A stretch of DNA of 64,000 nucleotides, taken from assembly GCA_030427635.1 (NCBI GenBank), contig JAUIBA010000013.1, forward strand, positions 36,942 to 100,941. The letters are read 5' to 3'. Source of the DNA: Bacteroidia bacterium (lineage in GTDB: Bacteria > Bacteroidota > Bacteroidia > Chitinophagales > Chitinophagaceae). Positions 36,153 through 44,475 of this stretch are shown in pieces (position 1 is the first letter of the stretch; the number at the start of each line of letters is the position of its first letter). The notes beneath the pieces are model-generated. The model saw nothing but the letters and a program-made list of their open reading frames with translations. It was not told the origin of the DNA and did no database searches. Position numbers and translations under genes: made by a program.

Positions 36153-36884
36153 ATGAGTGTACAGCTCACTGCCCACGCTTTTACAGAAAAGTTACTGGAG
36201 CTGGCCTCGCCCGAAGAGCAGCAGAAGATACAGCGCTATTTCAGGTCTGGTAAAGGAGAGTATGGAGAAGGAGATATTTTTGCCGGAATAAAGATGGGGC
36301 AGGTTTTTACCCTCGCAAAAACGCATACTGCCATGCCCGTCAGCGAGCTGGAAGACTTGCTGGAAAGCCCCATACATGAAGTACGCGCCGGGGCCATGAG
36401 TATTATGGACAAAGCCGGGCGCGACAATAAAATCCCCGACACACGCCGGGAAGAACTATTTAATCTATACCTGCGCCGTCATGACCGTATCAATAACTGG
36501 GATCTGGTAGACCTCGCAGCTCAGTATGTCGTAGGCCGCTATCTTTTTTCCCGCTCCCGGGATATACTATACACGCTGGCCCATTCCGCCAATATGTGGG
36601 AGCGCCGCACAGCTATAGTAAGCACAGCATACTTCATCAGGCAGGGCGAGGTTACTGATACGTTTGCCATTGCAGCACTGCTGCTGCATGACACCGAAGA
36701 TCTGATACACAAGGCCGTAGGTGGCTGGATAAGGGAAGCCGGGAAAAAGACACATCGTCCACAGCTTCGCTCCTTTTTGGATGCACATGCAGCTACTATG
36801 CCGCGCACCATGCTCCGCTATGCCATAGAGCATCTTGACGATGTGGACAGGAAACATTACATGTCCCTTAAGCATACACGCTAA
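36153..36884 (+). CDS. DNA alkylation repair protein (AlkD-like HEAT-repeat glycosylase)
   Basis: This 243-residue protein is made of paired helices typical of the AlkD family. Typical segments are GVKMGQVFTLAK-like (here GIKMGQVFTLAKTHT), SPIHEVRAGAMSIMDKAG, NNWDLVDLAAQYVVGRYL with the conserved Trp-Asp, and MWERRTAIVSTAYFIRQGE. AlkD enzymes excise bulky or cationic alkyl bases such as N3- and N7-alkylpurines. Its 3' end shares a CTAA with the convergent oxygenase gene. It complements the Ogt gene in the window. Confidence 0.9.
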   Translation: MSVQLTAHAFTEKLLELASPEEQQKIQRYFRSGKGEYGEGDIFAGIKMGQVFTLAKTHTAMPVSELEDLLESPIHEVRAGAMSIMDKAGRDNKIPDTRREELFNLYLRRHDRINNWDLVDLAAQYVVGRYLFSRSRDILYTLAHSANMWERRTAIVSTAYFIRQGEVTDTFAIAALLLHDTEDLIHKAVGGWIREAGKKTHRPQLRSFLDAHAATMPRTMLRYAIEHLDDVDRKHYMSLKHTR

Positions 36885-37687
36885 GCCATATCTATTGCCA
36901 GTATCTGCTTACGGTATGCATGGGGTACCAGCATATTTTTCAGCCCATATGCTATAGAAGTCCCCCTTATCATACGGTAGCATTTTATCATAGCTCTGAA
37001 ACCAGGTACAGCTTTCGTCTCTGTCATCAGCGCAATAGCCGGGGGTAACATTAGGGCCTGCACCTGCCTCAGCAGCAAATAACGCACGGGGCCCAAATGC
37101 CTGCGGTAGTTGGTAAACAAAGCGGTGGTATACACCCCGGCACTAAGATGCCTGTTCATATGCTCGTCCCTATCGGTGAGCCATCTGCTATAGCTGTCTG
37201 GTATACCCTCTATACCCATACGCACACCCACCCTGCGAAACACAGTAAACACCTCTGCACATGATGCCTCATTCAGTGGTCCTTCTAGTAACTCATGAGC
37301 TATAATAGAGTGGGCTATCAGCAGATACAGCACATCCCGGTAGGCCCACTGGGGTATGGTCTGTCCTCTTGCTGTCTCTACCCCACGGTGTATAGCAGCT
37401 ATGTTATCAATAGCGGCCAGCGCACCATCGTTATCTGAGAAGATAATACTTCGTGCATATACTACTGTAGAGAACATACGCCCCAGAGGGTCTGCCGGCA
37501 ACTTTCCTGTGTAGAAAAGCCAGTCCACCGACTTATTTACAGCAAACTCAGCCGATGCGGCGGCGAATATGAACAGCACCATATCACTGCTCCCCCATAT
37601 AGTACGTACTACCGAGTTGCTGGCTACAAATGGGATTCCGCCGCCTCCCTGAATTGAAATACCACTGTTTTTACTGAACATGCACAT
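36881..37687 (-). CDS. DUF2236 (MpaB/rubber-oxygenase-like) family protein
   Basis: This 268-residue protein fits the DUF2236 pattern: a DMVLFIFAAASAEFA helix, DPLGRMFSTVVYARSIIF, an IHRGVE segment with the conserved His, WAYRDVLYLLIAHSIIAHE, and YSRWLTDRDEHMNRHL. Known relatives are heme b oxygenases such as latex-clearing protein and the fungal MpaB that cleaves an isoprenoid tail. It is the last gene of a minus-strand cluster after a COQ4-like gene and a small membrane protein. That suggests, as inference only, action on a prenylated lipid. A soluble start at 37687 is used. Confidence 0.75.
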   Translation of the reverse strand: MCMFSKNSGISIQGGGGIPFVASNSVVRTIWGSSDMVLFIFAAASAEFAVNKSVDWLFYTGKLPADPLGRMFSTVVYARSIIFSDNDGALAAIDNIAAIHRGVETARGQTIPQWAYRDVLYLLIAHSIIAHELLEGPLNEASCAEVFTVFRRVGVRMGIEGIPDSYSRWLTDRDEHMNRHLSAGVYTTALFTNYRRHLGPVRYLLLRQVQALMLPPAIALMTETKAVPGFRAMIKCYRMIRGTSIAYGLKNMLVPHAYRKQILAIDMA

Positions 37688-37778
37688 AAAATATATAATT
37701 TATGATACTCCCGATGTTGCTATTAATGTGTACAGGTATACTGAATATACCGGCTCACTCTCCACCCTTCTGCTTTAG

Positions 37779-38141
37779 TTATATATGCCCAGGCATGTAT
37801 AAAAGCGCACTTATGAAAGTCCCTGCAATAGCCGGTAATCCTATAACCCATGCCCATGCATTATACACTCCGGAATGTACATAGTACATAAGCTGTACAC
37901 AGCCTGCCGCTACTGCCGGTATGAGTAGCAACAATATCAGTAGCCCCCCAAACCCTCTTAACCCTGACAACCGTACCATATGTATGCAAAGGGTAAGTGC
38001 AGGAATTACCGGCAATCCTCCTACTAGTGCTACATGCACCAGCAAAATGGCCAGAGGCAGACAGAGAAAAATGCATACAATGGCATTGATAAGCTGTGAA
38101 GTATGCCATACAGGCATAGCAAGGGTCAAGTACTTTTTCAT
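37779..38141 (-). CDS. Small membrane protein, hypothetical
   Basis: This 120-residue protein has three to four hydrophobic helices (INAIVCIFLCLPLAILLVHVALV, GFGGLLILLLLIPAVAAG, AWVIGLPAIAGTFISALLY) and no signal for export. Its start codon shares one base with the stop of the COQ4-like gene (TAATG), so translation is probably coupled. The function is unknown; it may anchor or partner the flanking enzymes at the membrane. Confidence 0.7.
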   Translation of the reverse strand: MKKYLTLAMPVWHTSQLINAIVCIFLCLPLAILLVHVALVGGLPVIPALTLCIHMVRLSGLRGFGGLLILLLLIPAVAAGCVQLMYYVHSGVYNAWAWVIGLPAIAGTFISALLYMPGHI

Positions 38142-38647
38142 TATGCTGAACTATTATCTGATGAAGAGATCTGAAGAAGCTTATGAATATCCGCTACAGG
38201 TATACGTACCAGAGCATGCCAGTCTGTACCAGCCAGAGAAGGTGTGCGTCGTCCTCTTATAAAAGCGCGACGAAAAGAGCCATAGAACTCAGGCATGATA
38301 ATAAGGGTTACCAGAACTGTGATGATAACCGGAAAGGAGCGGGCACCATTGCCCAGAAAAAAGTACTGCATGGCAGCCTCCCCTTCCTCATCGGCACCAT
38401 ACCCCAGAAGTACATGCTTTATGTCGTGCGATTCATACTGAGGTAGTAAAACAAGCCCCTGACTATCCAGAAACTGCATCAGAGAGTTTCCCAATGTACC
38501 TTCCGGCAAAAGTCGCAACGTGGCTGCAGAATATGGGAACCGGGGTAAATTACCTACCATCCTGATGACCGGTAGCGCTACAGAGTGCGTACTCCACACC
38601 AGTAATCTGCACCGCAATTTTTTCAGATACTTAACAAGGCTGTTCAT
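38141..38647 (-). CDS. COQ4-like protein
   Basis: This 168-residue protein has LPEGTLGNSLMQFLDSQGL and then the metal-binding signature HDxxH-x11-E of COQ4: His74, Asp75, His78 and Glu90 in SHDIKHVLLGYGADEEGE. A hydrophobic segment follows (about residues 105-123, VIITVLVTLIIM). COQ4 in eukaryotes is needed for ubiquinone head-group chemistry. Bacteroidota typically make menaquinone, so the substrate here is uncertain. It heads a three-gene cluster with a small membrane protein and a DUF2236 oxygenase-like protein. Confidence 0.82.
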   Translation of the reverse strand: MNSLVKYLKKLRCRLLVWSTHSVALPVIRMVGNLPRFPYSAATLRLLPEGTLGNSLMQFLDSQGLVLLPQYESHDIKHVLLGYGADEEGEAAMQYFFLGNGARSFPVIITVLVTLIIMPEFYGSFRRAFIRGRRTPSLAGTDWHALVRIPVADIHKLLQISSSDNSSA

Positions 38648-38725
38648 AAAAGTACTTTTTATTTCAAAGCACTTAGATCAAAAAATATGGTTGCACATCA
38701 TGAACAACCAAAAGAAAGTACTTTT
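38648..38725. promoter_or_regulatory. Paired AAAGTACTTT palindromes upstream of the COQ4-like gene
   Basis: Two copies of the palindrome AAAAGTACTTTT/AAAGTACTTTT lie at 38648-38659 and 38715-38725, with centres 66 bases apart (about six helical turns). They cover the upstream region of the minus-strand cluster and could be operator sites. No regulator gene is adjacent. Confidence 0.35.
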
Positions 38726-38811
38726 AATTAAAAAGTAAAATAACAAAAACCATACCAGAATTATATACTTATGCAATAATTCCGGTACGGCAGTACGATA
38801 CTTATTGAAAA

Positions 38812-39348
38812 CTACTGAGCAAATTTTGCACGGTAATCATTGATACTGTGCTGCAGGATTTTCTTTGCAAGACGCTCATTTTCAAACTCTTCCACCTTAA
38901 CTTCCTTCTTTTCCAGCTTTTTATACTCTTCAAAGAAGTGACGCAGTTCTTCAATAAAATGCGGGGAAAGTTCGCTGATATCATTAAAGTGTGCTACACT
39001 CATATCGTTGGCACAAACGGCTATCAGCTTATCGTCAGCTTCGCCCTGGTCCAGCATGCGCATCACACCTATTATGCGTGCCTCAACCATACACAGGGGT
39101 TGCATTTCTATCTGAGAAAGGACCAGTATGTCCAGCGGATCATGGTCATCGCAATAAGTACGGGGAATAAAACCATAGTTTGCAGGGTAATATACGGAAG
39201 AGTATAACACACGGTCCAGCTTCAATAATCCGGTATCCTTGTCCAGCTCGTATTTAGCCCTTGAGTTCTTTGGTATTTCTATTATTGCATTTACTGTGTG
39301 GGGCACATTATCGCCATAACTGACGTCATGCCATGGATTGAAATTCAT
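38812..39348 (-). CDS. ppa: Inorganic pyrophosphatase
   Basis: This 178-residue family I enzyme hydrolyses PPi to pull biosynthetic reactions. Active-site segments are visible: [39 protein letters not shown] (with the metal-binding Asp set) and DDKLIAVC. It is full length. Single gene; the gap upstream is shared with the divergent TonB operon. Confidence 0.95.
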   Translation of the reverse strand: MNFNPWHDVSYGDNVPHTVNAIIEIPKNSRAKYELDKDTGLLKLDRVLYSSVYYPANYGFIPRTYCDDHDPLDILVLSQIEMQPLCMVEARIIGVMRMLDQGEADDKLIAVCANDMSVAHFNDISELSPHFIEELRHFFEEYKKLEKKEVKVEEFENERLAKKILQHSINDYRAKFAQ

Positions 39349-39699
39349 ATTTTAAAGTCTGTTCAAAAAATTTTTTCAAAATTACAAAGGAATATGGTTG
39401 GATTTACGTCTATTAAAAATACAGGCCCATAAATCCCGGAAACATTATCGCCGAACATCTACAGACCGTATCTCCAGCCACAATAAACCTACACAATAAG
39501 TCAGCATGCGTATACGTTGCAATATCAGCGAATAGCAGTACAGACGGGCATTGGAAGCATTGTTATGTTAAAGAAATATTTTCAAACTCAAAATTGTTTT
39601 TTTGAGACGTACCTATATCTTTGCAAACACCTGTAGTAAGAAATTATCTTGAATTATCAATCACTTAAATAAGCAAACACAAAAATTAAAATCAGAATT
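39349..39699. other. Divergent intergenic region between ppa and exbB
   Basis: About 350 bases of AT-rich sequence. It contains the exbB promoter and, on the minus strand, TAATTTTG (39377-39384) as a possible ppa -7 box. I see no gene or structured RNA in the rest. Confidence 0.5.
39595..39623 (+). promoter_or_regulatory. Promoter of the exbB-exbD-exbD-tonB operon
   Basis: TTG (39595-39597) lies 18 bases before TATCTTTG (39616-39623), a good -33/-7 pair, leaving a leader of about 70 bases. Confidence 0.7.
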
Positions 39700-40545
39700 A
39701 TGGCAGACGTAAAAACAGCCGCAGCAAAACCAGCAGCATCTCATGGCAAAGCAGGTAAACCAAAAAATTCAAACAATTTTTGGCTCAATCTGGCAGTGGT
39801 AGTAGGCTGCATTGTGGCAGGTGAACTTATTTGGAAGTTTGTTCTTGGTTCTGAGAGCAATTTCCATGATGGTGCCACAAGGGAAAAGCCGTCAAATATT
39901 ATGGGTACGATGTATCAGGGTGGTTTCGTCGTTCCATTCCTTATGGCAACATTCCTTACTCTGGTAAGCTTTGTTATAGAGCGTGCGCTTACTATTGTGA
40001 AAGCAAAAGGTAAAGTAGATGGTGGTGAATTTGTACGTAAAGTACAGTTTCATCTTGCCAATAAAAATCTGGAAGCAGCTATAGCTGAGTGCGACAAGCA
40101 GGCTGGTTCTGTAGGTAATGTAATGCGTGCAGGTCTGCTGAAGTACAAAGAAATGACCACTAACCACGAGCTGGATACAGAACAGAAAGTACTGAGCATT
40201 CAGAAAGAAATAGAAGAAGCAACTGCACTGGAACTGCCTATGCTGGAAAAAAATCTGGTATTCCTTTCTACTATCGCCTCCAGCGCCACACTTCTTGGCC
40301 TGTTCGGTACGGTACTTGGTATGATCCGTTCATTTGCTGCGATGGCCACTGCCGGTGCTCCGGATGGTGCTGCACTTGCTGCTGGTATCTCTGAGGCCCT
40401 TATCAATACTGCCCTCGGTATCGGTACCTCATTCTTCTCTATCATATTCTACAACCTGTACACTACTATCATCGACGGCATCACCTTCGCTATAGATGAG
40501 AGCGGCTTTACGCTCACTCAGAGCTTTGCATCCTCGCACAAATAA
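39700..40545 (+). CDS. exbB: ExbB/TolQ/MotA proton-channel protein
   Basis: This 281-residue inner-membrane protein forms the pentameric channel of the TonB motor. An Ala/Lys-rich N-terminus precedes three helices (residues about 28-45, 75-95 and 188-240). The family signature is SSATLLGLFGTVLGMIRSFAAMATAG, followed by GISEALINTALGI. It is first in an operon with two exbD genes and tonB, which power TonB-dependent receptors at the outer membrane. Confidence 0.94.
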   Translation: MADVKTAAAKPAASHGKAGKPKNSNNFWLNLAVVVGCIVAGELIWKFVLGSESNFHDGATREKPSNIMGTMYQGGFVVPFLMATFLTLVSFVIERALTIVKAKGKVDGGEFVRKVQFHLANKNLEAAIAECDKQAGSVGNVMRAGLLKYKEMTTNHELDTEQKVLSIQKEIEEATALELPMLEKNLVFLSTIASSATLLGLFGTVLGMIRSFAAMATAGAPDGAALAAGISEALINTALGIGTSFFSIIFYNLYTTIIDGITFAIDESGFTLTQSFASSHK

Positions 40546-40663
40546 TCACATTCATATACAGGGCTGTATGCAGCCCTGTATATGATAATAAATATGTGAC
40601 CGCGTTGTATGGAAAGTAAGTGAAAAAGCATCTTTATAATATTTAACAGCAGAAGTCAAGAAA

Positions 40664-41326
40664 ATGCCTAAAGCAAAACTACCTCGTAAAAGCACCAATA
40701 TCGACATGACAGCGATGTGCGACGTGGCGTTCCTGCTGCTGACTTTCTTCATGCTTGCCACCAAGTTCAAGCCTGAAGAGCCTGTAGTAGTTACTACTCC
40801 ATCGTCAATATCAGAAATTCCGCTGCCTGATAACGATATCATGTTGCTTACCGTGGATAAAAAGGGAAGGATATTCTTCTCTATAGACAACAAAATCAAG
40901 CGTAAGGAGCTTATTGAAAGCGTAAACGATGACCGCAAACTAGGTCTGACCGAGCAGGATATCAATAGATTCGCTATTGGTCCATCTATCGGAATCCCGT
41001 TCAACAGGCTTAAATCGTTCCTGAGCATGCCACCGGATGAGCAGGCAGAAGTAAATGTTACAGCGCCTGGCGTTCCGGTTGACACTTCGGTTCTTTCTCC
41101 AGATAATGAGCTGGCTCAGTGGATAAAGAGCGCCCGCTATACCAATCCTAAGCTGCGTATTTGTATCAAGGCTGATGGTGAAGCTGCATACCCTCACGTA
41201 AAGAAGATAATAAACACTCTGGAAGGGTATAAAATCTTCAAATTCAACCTTATAACCAATATGAAAGCAGCACCTCCGGGTACTGCCGCATTTGAGGAAA
41301 GGCAGAAAATGGCAAGCGCTGAATAA
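40664..41326 (+). CDS. exbD: ExbD/TolR family protein (first copy)
   Basis: This 220-residue protein has one N-terminal helix with the proton-carrying Asp in TAMCDVAFLLLTFFMLATKF, preceded by the KSTNIDMTAM motif, then a long periplasmic domain. It is longer than typical ExbD (about 140), as in many Bacteroidota. It is followed after 65 bases by a second exbD. Two different ExbD proteins probably share the ExbB channel. Confidence 0.92.
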   Translation: MPKAKLPRKSTNIDMTAMCDVAFLLLTFFMLATKFKPEEPVVVTTPSSISEIPLPDNDIMLLTVDKKGRIFFSIDNKIKRKELIESVNDDRKLGLTEQDINRFAIGPSIGIPFNRLKSFLSMPPDEQAEVNVTAPGVPVDTSVLSPDNELAQWIKSARYTNPKLRICIKADGEAAYPHVKKIINTLEGYKIFKFNLITNMKAAPPGTAAFEERQKMASAE

Positions 41327-41391
41327 AAGCAAACAGACAAAACAATATTCAGGTGGTAATACCACCCAAACCATAAAAAGACATTTGCGCT

Positions 41392-41982
41392 ATGGCAGAA
41401 ATGGATACCTCGAGTAGCGGGGGGCATAAAAAGGGCCCCGGGGTCAAAAAAGGTAAAAAGCTCAGTACCCGCGTCGATCTTACGCCAATGGTGGATCTCG
41501 GATTCCTCCTTATTACGTTCTTCATGTTTACTACAACGCTGGCAAAGCCCAAGACGATGGAGATAAACATGCCTTATAAGGATAAGAATCTACAGGAGGA
41601 AGAAAAGAACAAACTTAAGGCCAGTGTGGCAATGACCGTACTGTTAAGCAAGAACCATCGTGTTTATTATTACGAAGGACTTGCCGACAACCCGGAGCAG
41701 AACCCAGACCTTAAAGTAACAGGCTTCAAACCCAAAGATGGTATACGTGATGCCATTATCAGGAAAAAGAAAGCCGTAGACGCAATGAAACGCGCCGGTA
41801 CTCTTACAGCAAAAGACAATATGACCGTTCTGATAAAACCAGATACTACCAGCACCTATAGTGACCTGGTAAATATGCTGGATGAAATGAGCATTAACGA
41901 TGTTAAGGTTTATGCCATCATTGACATTTCAGATGTAGAGCAAGGTTATATTAAAGACACTGAAGCCGCAAGCGGATTGTAA
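41392..41982 (+). CDS. exbD: ExbD/TolR family protein (second copy)
   Basis: This 196-residue protein has the TM Asp in DLTPMVDLGFLLITFFMFTTTL and a periplasmic domain ending in the conserved INDVKVYAIIDIS strand. A Gly/Lys-rich cytoplasmic start (SSSGGHKKGPGVKKGKK) precedes the helix. It differs clearly from the upstream copy, so the pair is an old duplication. tonB follows after 43 bases. Confidence 0.92.
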   Translation: MAEMDTSSSGGHKKGPGVKKGKKLSTRVDLTPMVDLGFLLITFFMFTTTLAKPKTMEINMPYKDKNLQEEEKNKLKASVAMTVLLSKNHRVYYYEGLADNPEQNPDLKVTGFKPKDGIRDAIIRKKKAVDAMKRAGTLTAKDNMTVLIKPDTTSTYSDLVNMLDEMSINDVKVYAIIDISDVEQGYIKDTEAASGL

Positions 41983-42025
41983 AACTGCTGAAACATCAGA
42001 ATACAGCTAATAACAAAACGTAAAA

Positions 42026-42817
42026 ATGGATATTAATAAAATACTCTCAAGCGATTATCTGGACCTCATCTTTGATGGTCGCAATAAAACTTATGGGGGG
42101 TATGAGCTGCGCAAAAACTATCCTAAGAGGATAGGCAGAGCAATGCTTGTACTGCTGTTTATTGGTGTGGGCATAGCAGCCTACGCCTTTATCAGCCGTA
42201 ATATTAAAGCCCCTAAAAAAGAAGTGTTCATTCCCAAGCAGGTGACACTGGCTGAACCACCACCCATAGACCCCAATAAGCCACCACCGCCACCACCGCC
42301 GCCACCACCACCACCGGTGAAGCCGCAGGTGAAGTTTACCCCGCCTGTTATCAAGAAGGATGAGGAAGTAAAAGAAGAAGAAGTACCGCCACCGCAGAAA
42401 GAAATTACGCACTCTGGTCCTAAGGACGTGAAGGGCGACCCTGATGCGCTGGATCCAGGTATTGAAGAGCCGGATGCTGGTACTGGTGTGGTAGAAGCAC
42501 CACCACCACCACAGATTTTTACATATGTGGAGCAGATGCCTTCTTTTGACGGTGACATTCAGAAATACCTTGGCAACAAACTCCGCTATCCTGATGCGGC
42601 ACGTGATGCAAACATTCAGGGCCGTGTAGTAGTACGCTTTGTGGTAAATGAGGATGGTAAAGTAAGTGAAGTAACTGTACTGCGTGGTATAGGTGGAGGA
42701 TGTGATGAGGAAGCTAAGCGTGTAGTAAGCTCTATGCCTGCATGGAAGCCCGGTAAGCAAAACGGTAAACCAGTGAAGGTATACTACAACCTGCCTATCA
42801 TGTTCAACCTCGAGTAA
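42026..42817 (+). CDS. tonB: TonB energy-transducing protein
   Basis: This 263-residue protein has a cytoplasmic N-terminus with the Bacteroidota-type segment SSDYLDLIFDGRNKTYGGYELRK, one membrane helix (about residues 36-55), and a proline tract of about ten prolines (encoded near 42273-42324). The C-terminal TonB domain has YPDAARDANIQGRVVVRFVV. It spans the periplasm to pull on TonB-dependent receptors. It is last in the operon and followed by a strong hairpin. Confidence 0.95.
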   Translation: MDINKILSSDYLDLIFDGRNKTYGGYELRKNYPKRIGRAMLVLLFIGVGIAAYAFISRNIKAPKKEVFIPKQVTLAEPPPIDPNKPPPPPPPPPPPPVKPQVKFTPPVIKKDEEVKEEEVPPPQKEITHSGPKDVKGDPDALDPGIEEPDAGTGVVEAPPPPQIFTYVEQMPSFDGDIQKYLGNKLRYPDAARDANIQGRVVVRFVVNEDGKVSEVTVLRGIGGGCDEEAKRVVSSMPAWKPGKQNGKPVKVYYNLPIMFNLE

Positions 42818-42834
42818 CAGAACATACAGATATT

Positions 42835-42872
42835 AAAAGAGAAAAGACCGCAGTTGCGGTCTTTTCTCTTTT
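42835..42872. terminator. Bidirectional terminator
   Basis: A perfect 17-base stem (AAAAGAGAAAAGACCGC and complement) with an AGTT loop lies between tonB (+) and the convergent GNAT gene (-). Confidence 0.88.
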
Positions 42873-42886
42873 ATAGCATAGAAGCA

Positions 42887-43387
42887 TTAACGCGGAACAA
42901 CATCATAATACATTACGTAGTCGTTCATAAAGTATCCGCTACCTATATCAATATCCTCATCATGCAGTACAGAAAAGCCCATCTTCTTATAAAATGCAAT
43001 AGCGGGTGTATTAAAGCGGTTTACATTCAGTAGCAAACGTACGGTAGCATCACTTTGCTTTATATCATTGATAATATGCTGCAGCATTGCCTTACCGGCA
43101 CCTTTTCCCTGCATAGAAAGCCTTATATACAACTTGTGCAGCTTATACGTTTCTGATGCTACAAGGGAATAAGAAGCAAATGCTACAGGTACAGCCTCAT
43201 CATATCCTATAAGAAATCTGTGCCCATCAGCCATTTGCTCTATCAAGTGAGCAGGAGCATAAAAGAGGTCAATCATGTATGCTATCTGCTGTTTCCCTAT
43301 TATATGCTCATACGTAGCAGGCCACACTTCGGCAGTAATATCTTGTATGTAGGGGATATGCCCGGGTGATGCAGTAATGATGTTCAA
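42887..43387 (-). CDS. GNAT family N-acetyltransferase
   Basis: This 166-residue protein has the GNAT acetyl-CoA motif (LSMQGKGAGKAMLQHI, the Q/RxxGxG/A loop), preceded by YKLHKLYI and followed by LNVNRFNTPAIAFYKKMGF. The substrate is not evident; similar proteins acetylate small amines or protein N-termini. Single gene. Confidence 0.92.
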   Translation of the reverse strand: MNIITASPGHIPYIQDITAEVWPATYEHIIGKQQIAYMIDLFYAPAHLIEQMADGHRFLIGYDEAVPVAFASYSLVASETYKLHKLYIRLSMQGKGAGKAMLQHIINDIKQSDATVRLLLNVNRFNTPAIAFYKKMGFSVLHDEDIDIGSGYFMNDYVMYYDVVPR

Positions 43388-43497
43388 CAGGAAATAGTTT
43401 GGGTGCAGAAAAAACGTGCGTGAAAATTATGAAATCGGATTTCCGCTTCAAAGATAAATAAACTAAATTCGCTTAACATTTTAATCAAAATCTGGGA

Positions 43498-43713
43498 ATG
43501 AAAAAGATCCTGCTTATTGCTGCAGTGGCATGTACCGGCCTTATAATGGGAACAACATCCTGCAAGAAGGTATACCGTTGTAACTGCTCCTTCAATAATA
43601 AAGTAATGCTATCAAAAGACCTGGGCGCACAGAGTGAGAGTAAAGCGCAGGAGATATGCAGCAGCTATGATACTACCGTTACCGGAGAGGTATGGAACTG
43701 TACCATCTACTAG
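43498..43713 (+). CDS. Small lipoprotein, cysteine-rich
   Basis: This 71-residue protein has a signal ending in a lipobox (GTTSC, Cys22), followed by four further cysteines (YRCNCSF, EICSS, WNCTIY). The spacing suggests two disulfides in a small periplasmic or surface domain. No family recognised. It lies 128 bases before the OmpH-like gene. Confidence 0.65.
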   Translation: MKKILLIAAVACTGLIMGTTSCKKVYRCNCSFNNKVMLSKDLGAQSESKAQEICSSYDTTVTGEVWNCTIY

Positions 43714-43841
43714 TAACCGCTGCATCTATAGCTATGTTACAGATATTATTATGACAAATTTAGGAGTCAATGCCGGGTGCAGATAGGTCTGTACTATTAT
43801 ATTTGGCACCGGAAACACTCATCAATCCCCGCATAATAGCA

Positions 43842-44447
43842 ATGAAAAATCTGAGCACTATACTAAGTCTGTTATCACTGGCTGGTGTACTGGCACTGGC
43901 CGGTATGTATATGTCTGACAAGAATAAGGTTAAAGAACCAGAAAAGCCTGTAAGTAACGGCTCCAATATAGCCTATGTGGACATTGATACACTGGAGGCT
44001 AACTATGAACTGCTGAAGACAAGAGGTGAAGACTTCAAAAAACGCCAGACGCAGATGGAGAATGAGCTACAGCGCTCCTACACCCAGCTGCAGAATGATG
44101 CCTACGAAATACAGAAAAAGGCACAGAGCAACTCACTGACACAGGCTGAATATGAAGCAGCCAACAAACGTCTGATGCAGATGCAGCAAACCCTGGAGTC
44201 GCGTAAGCAATCGCTTACAGAGCAGCTTATGAAAGAGCAGGATGAGTTTAATACTGACCTGAAGAAAAGGCTCAACAACTTTCTTTCAGAGTATAACAAA
44301 TCGCACAATTACGACTTTATACTTTCATATTCCGGCAATGGCTCTGCTATTCTATACGCAGGCAAGGCACGTAACATCACCAATGAAGTAGTAAAAGGCC
44401 TCAATGACGCGGCCGTGAAAGAGACAAAGGACACAGGAAAGAAATAA
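43842..44447 (+). CDS. OmpH/Skp-like periplasmic chaperone-like protein
   Basis: From the ATG at 43842 the 201-residue product has an N-terminal hydrophobic helix (residues 4-23) that looks more like an anchor than a cleaved signal. The Skp pattern follows: NIAYVDIDTLEANYELLK, a long charged coiled coil (about 60-155), and a C-terminal strand YDFILSYSGNGSAILYAG. Skp proteins hold unfolded outer-membrane proteins. It is 28 bases upstream of the permease gene. Confidence 0.85.
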   Translation: MKNLSTILSLLSLAGVLALAGMYMSDKNKVKEPEKPVSNGSNIAYVDIDTLEANYELLKTRGEDFKKRQTQMENELQRSYTQLQNDAYEIQKKAQSNSLTQAEYEAANKRLMQMQQTLESRKQSLTEQLMKEQDEFNTDLKKRLNNFLSEYNKSHNYDFILSYSGNGSAILYAGKARNITNEVVKGLNDAAVKETKDTGKK

Positions 44448-44475
44448 TATAGTATATTTCTGAAAACAATAGCCT

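Noticed and set aside
38129..38141. A third AAGTACTTTTT string near the COQ4-like cluster
   Set aside because: It encodes the first codons (MKKYL) of the small membrane protein and is not a full palindrome, so it was not counted as an operator.
42273..42324. CCACCGCCA-type tandem repeat
   Set aside because: It is the proline-rich periplasmic spacer of TonB, an expected feature of the family rather than a novel repeat.
42047..42760. 237-codon open frame on the minus strand across tonB
   Set aside because: It lies opposite the well-supported tonB gene and its product is rich in Tyr, Trp and Arg because it mirrors the proline tract; no family features.
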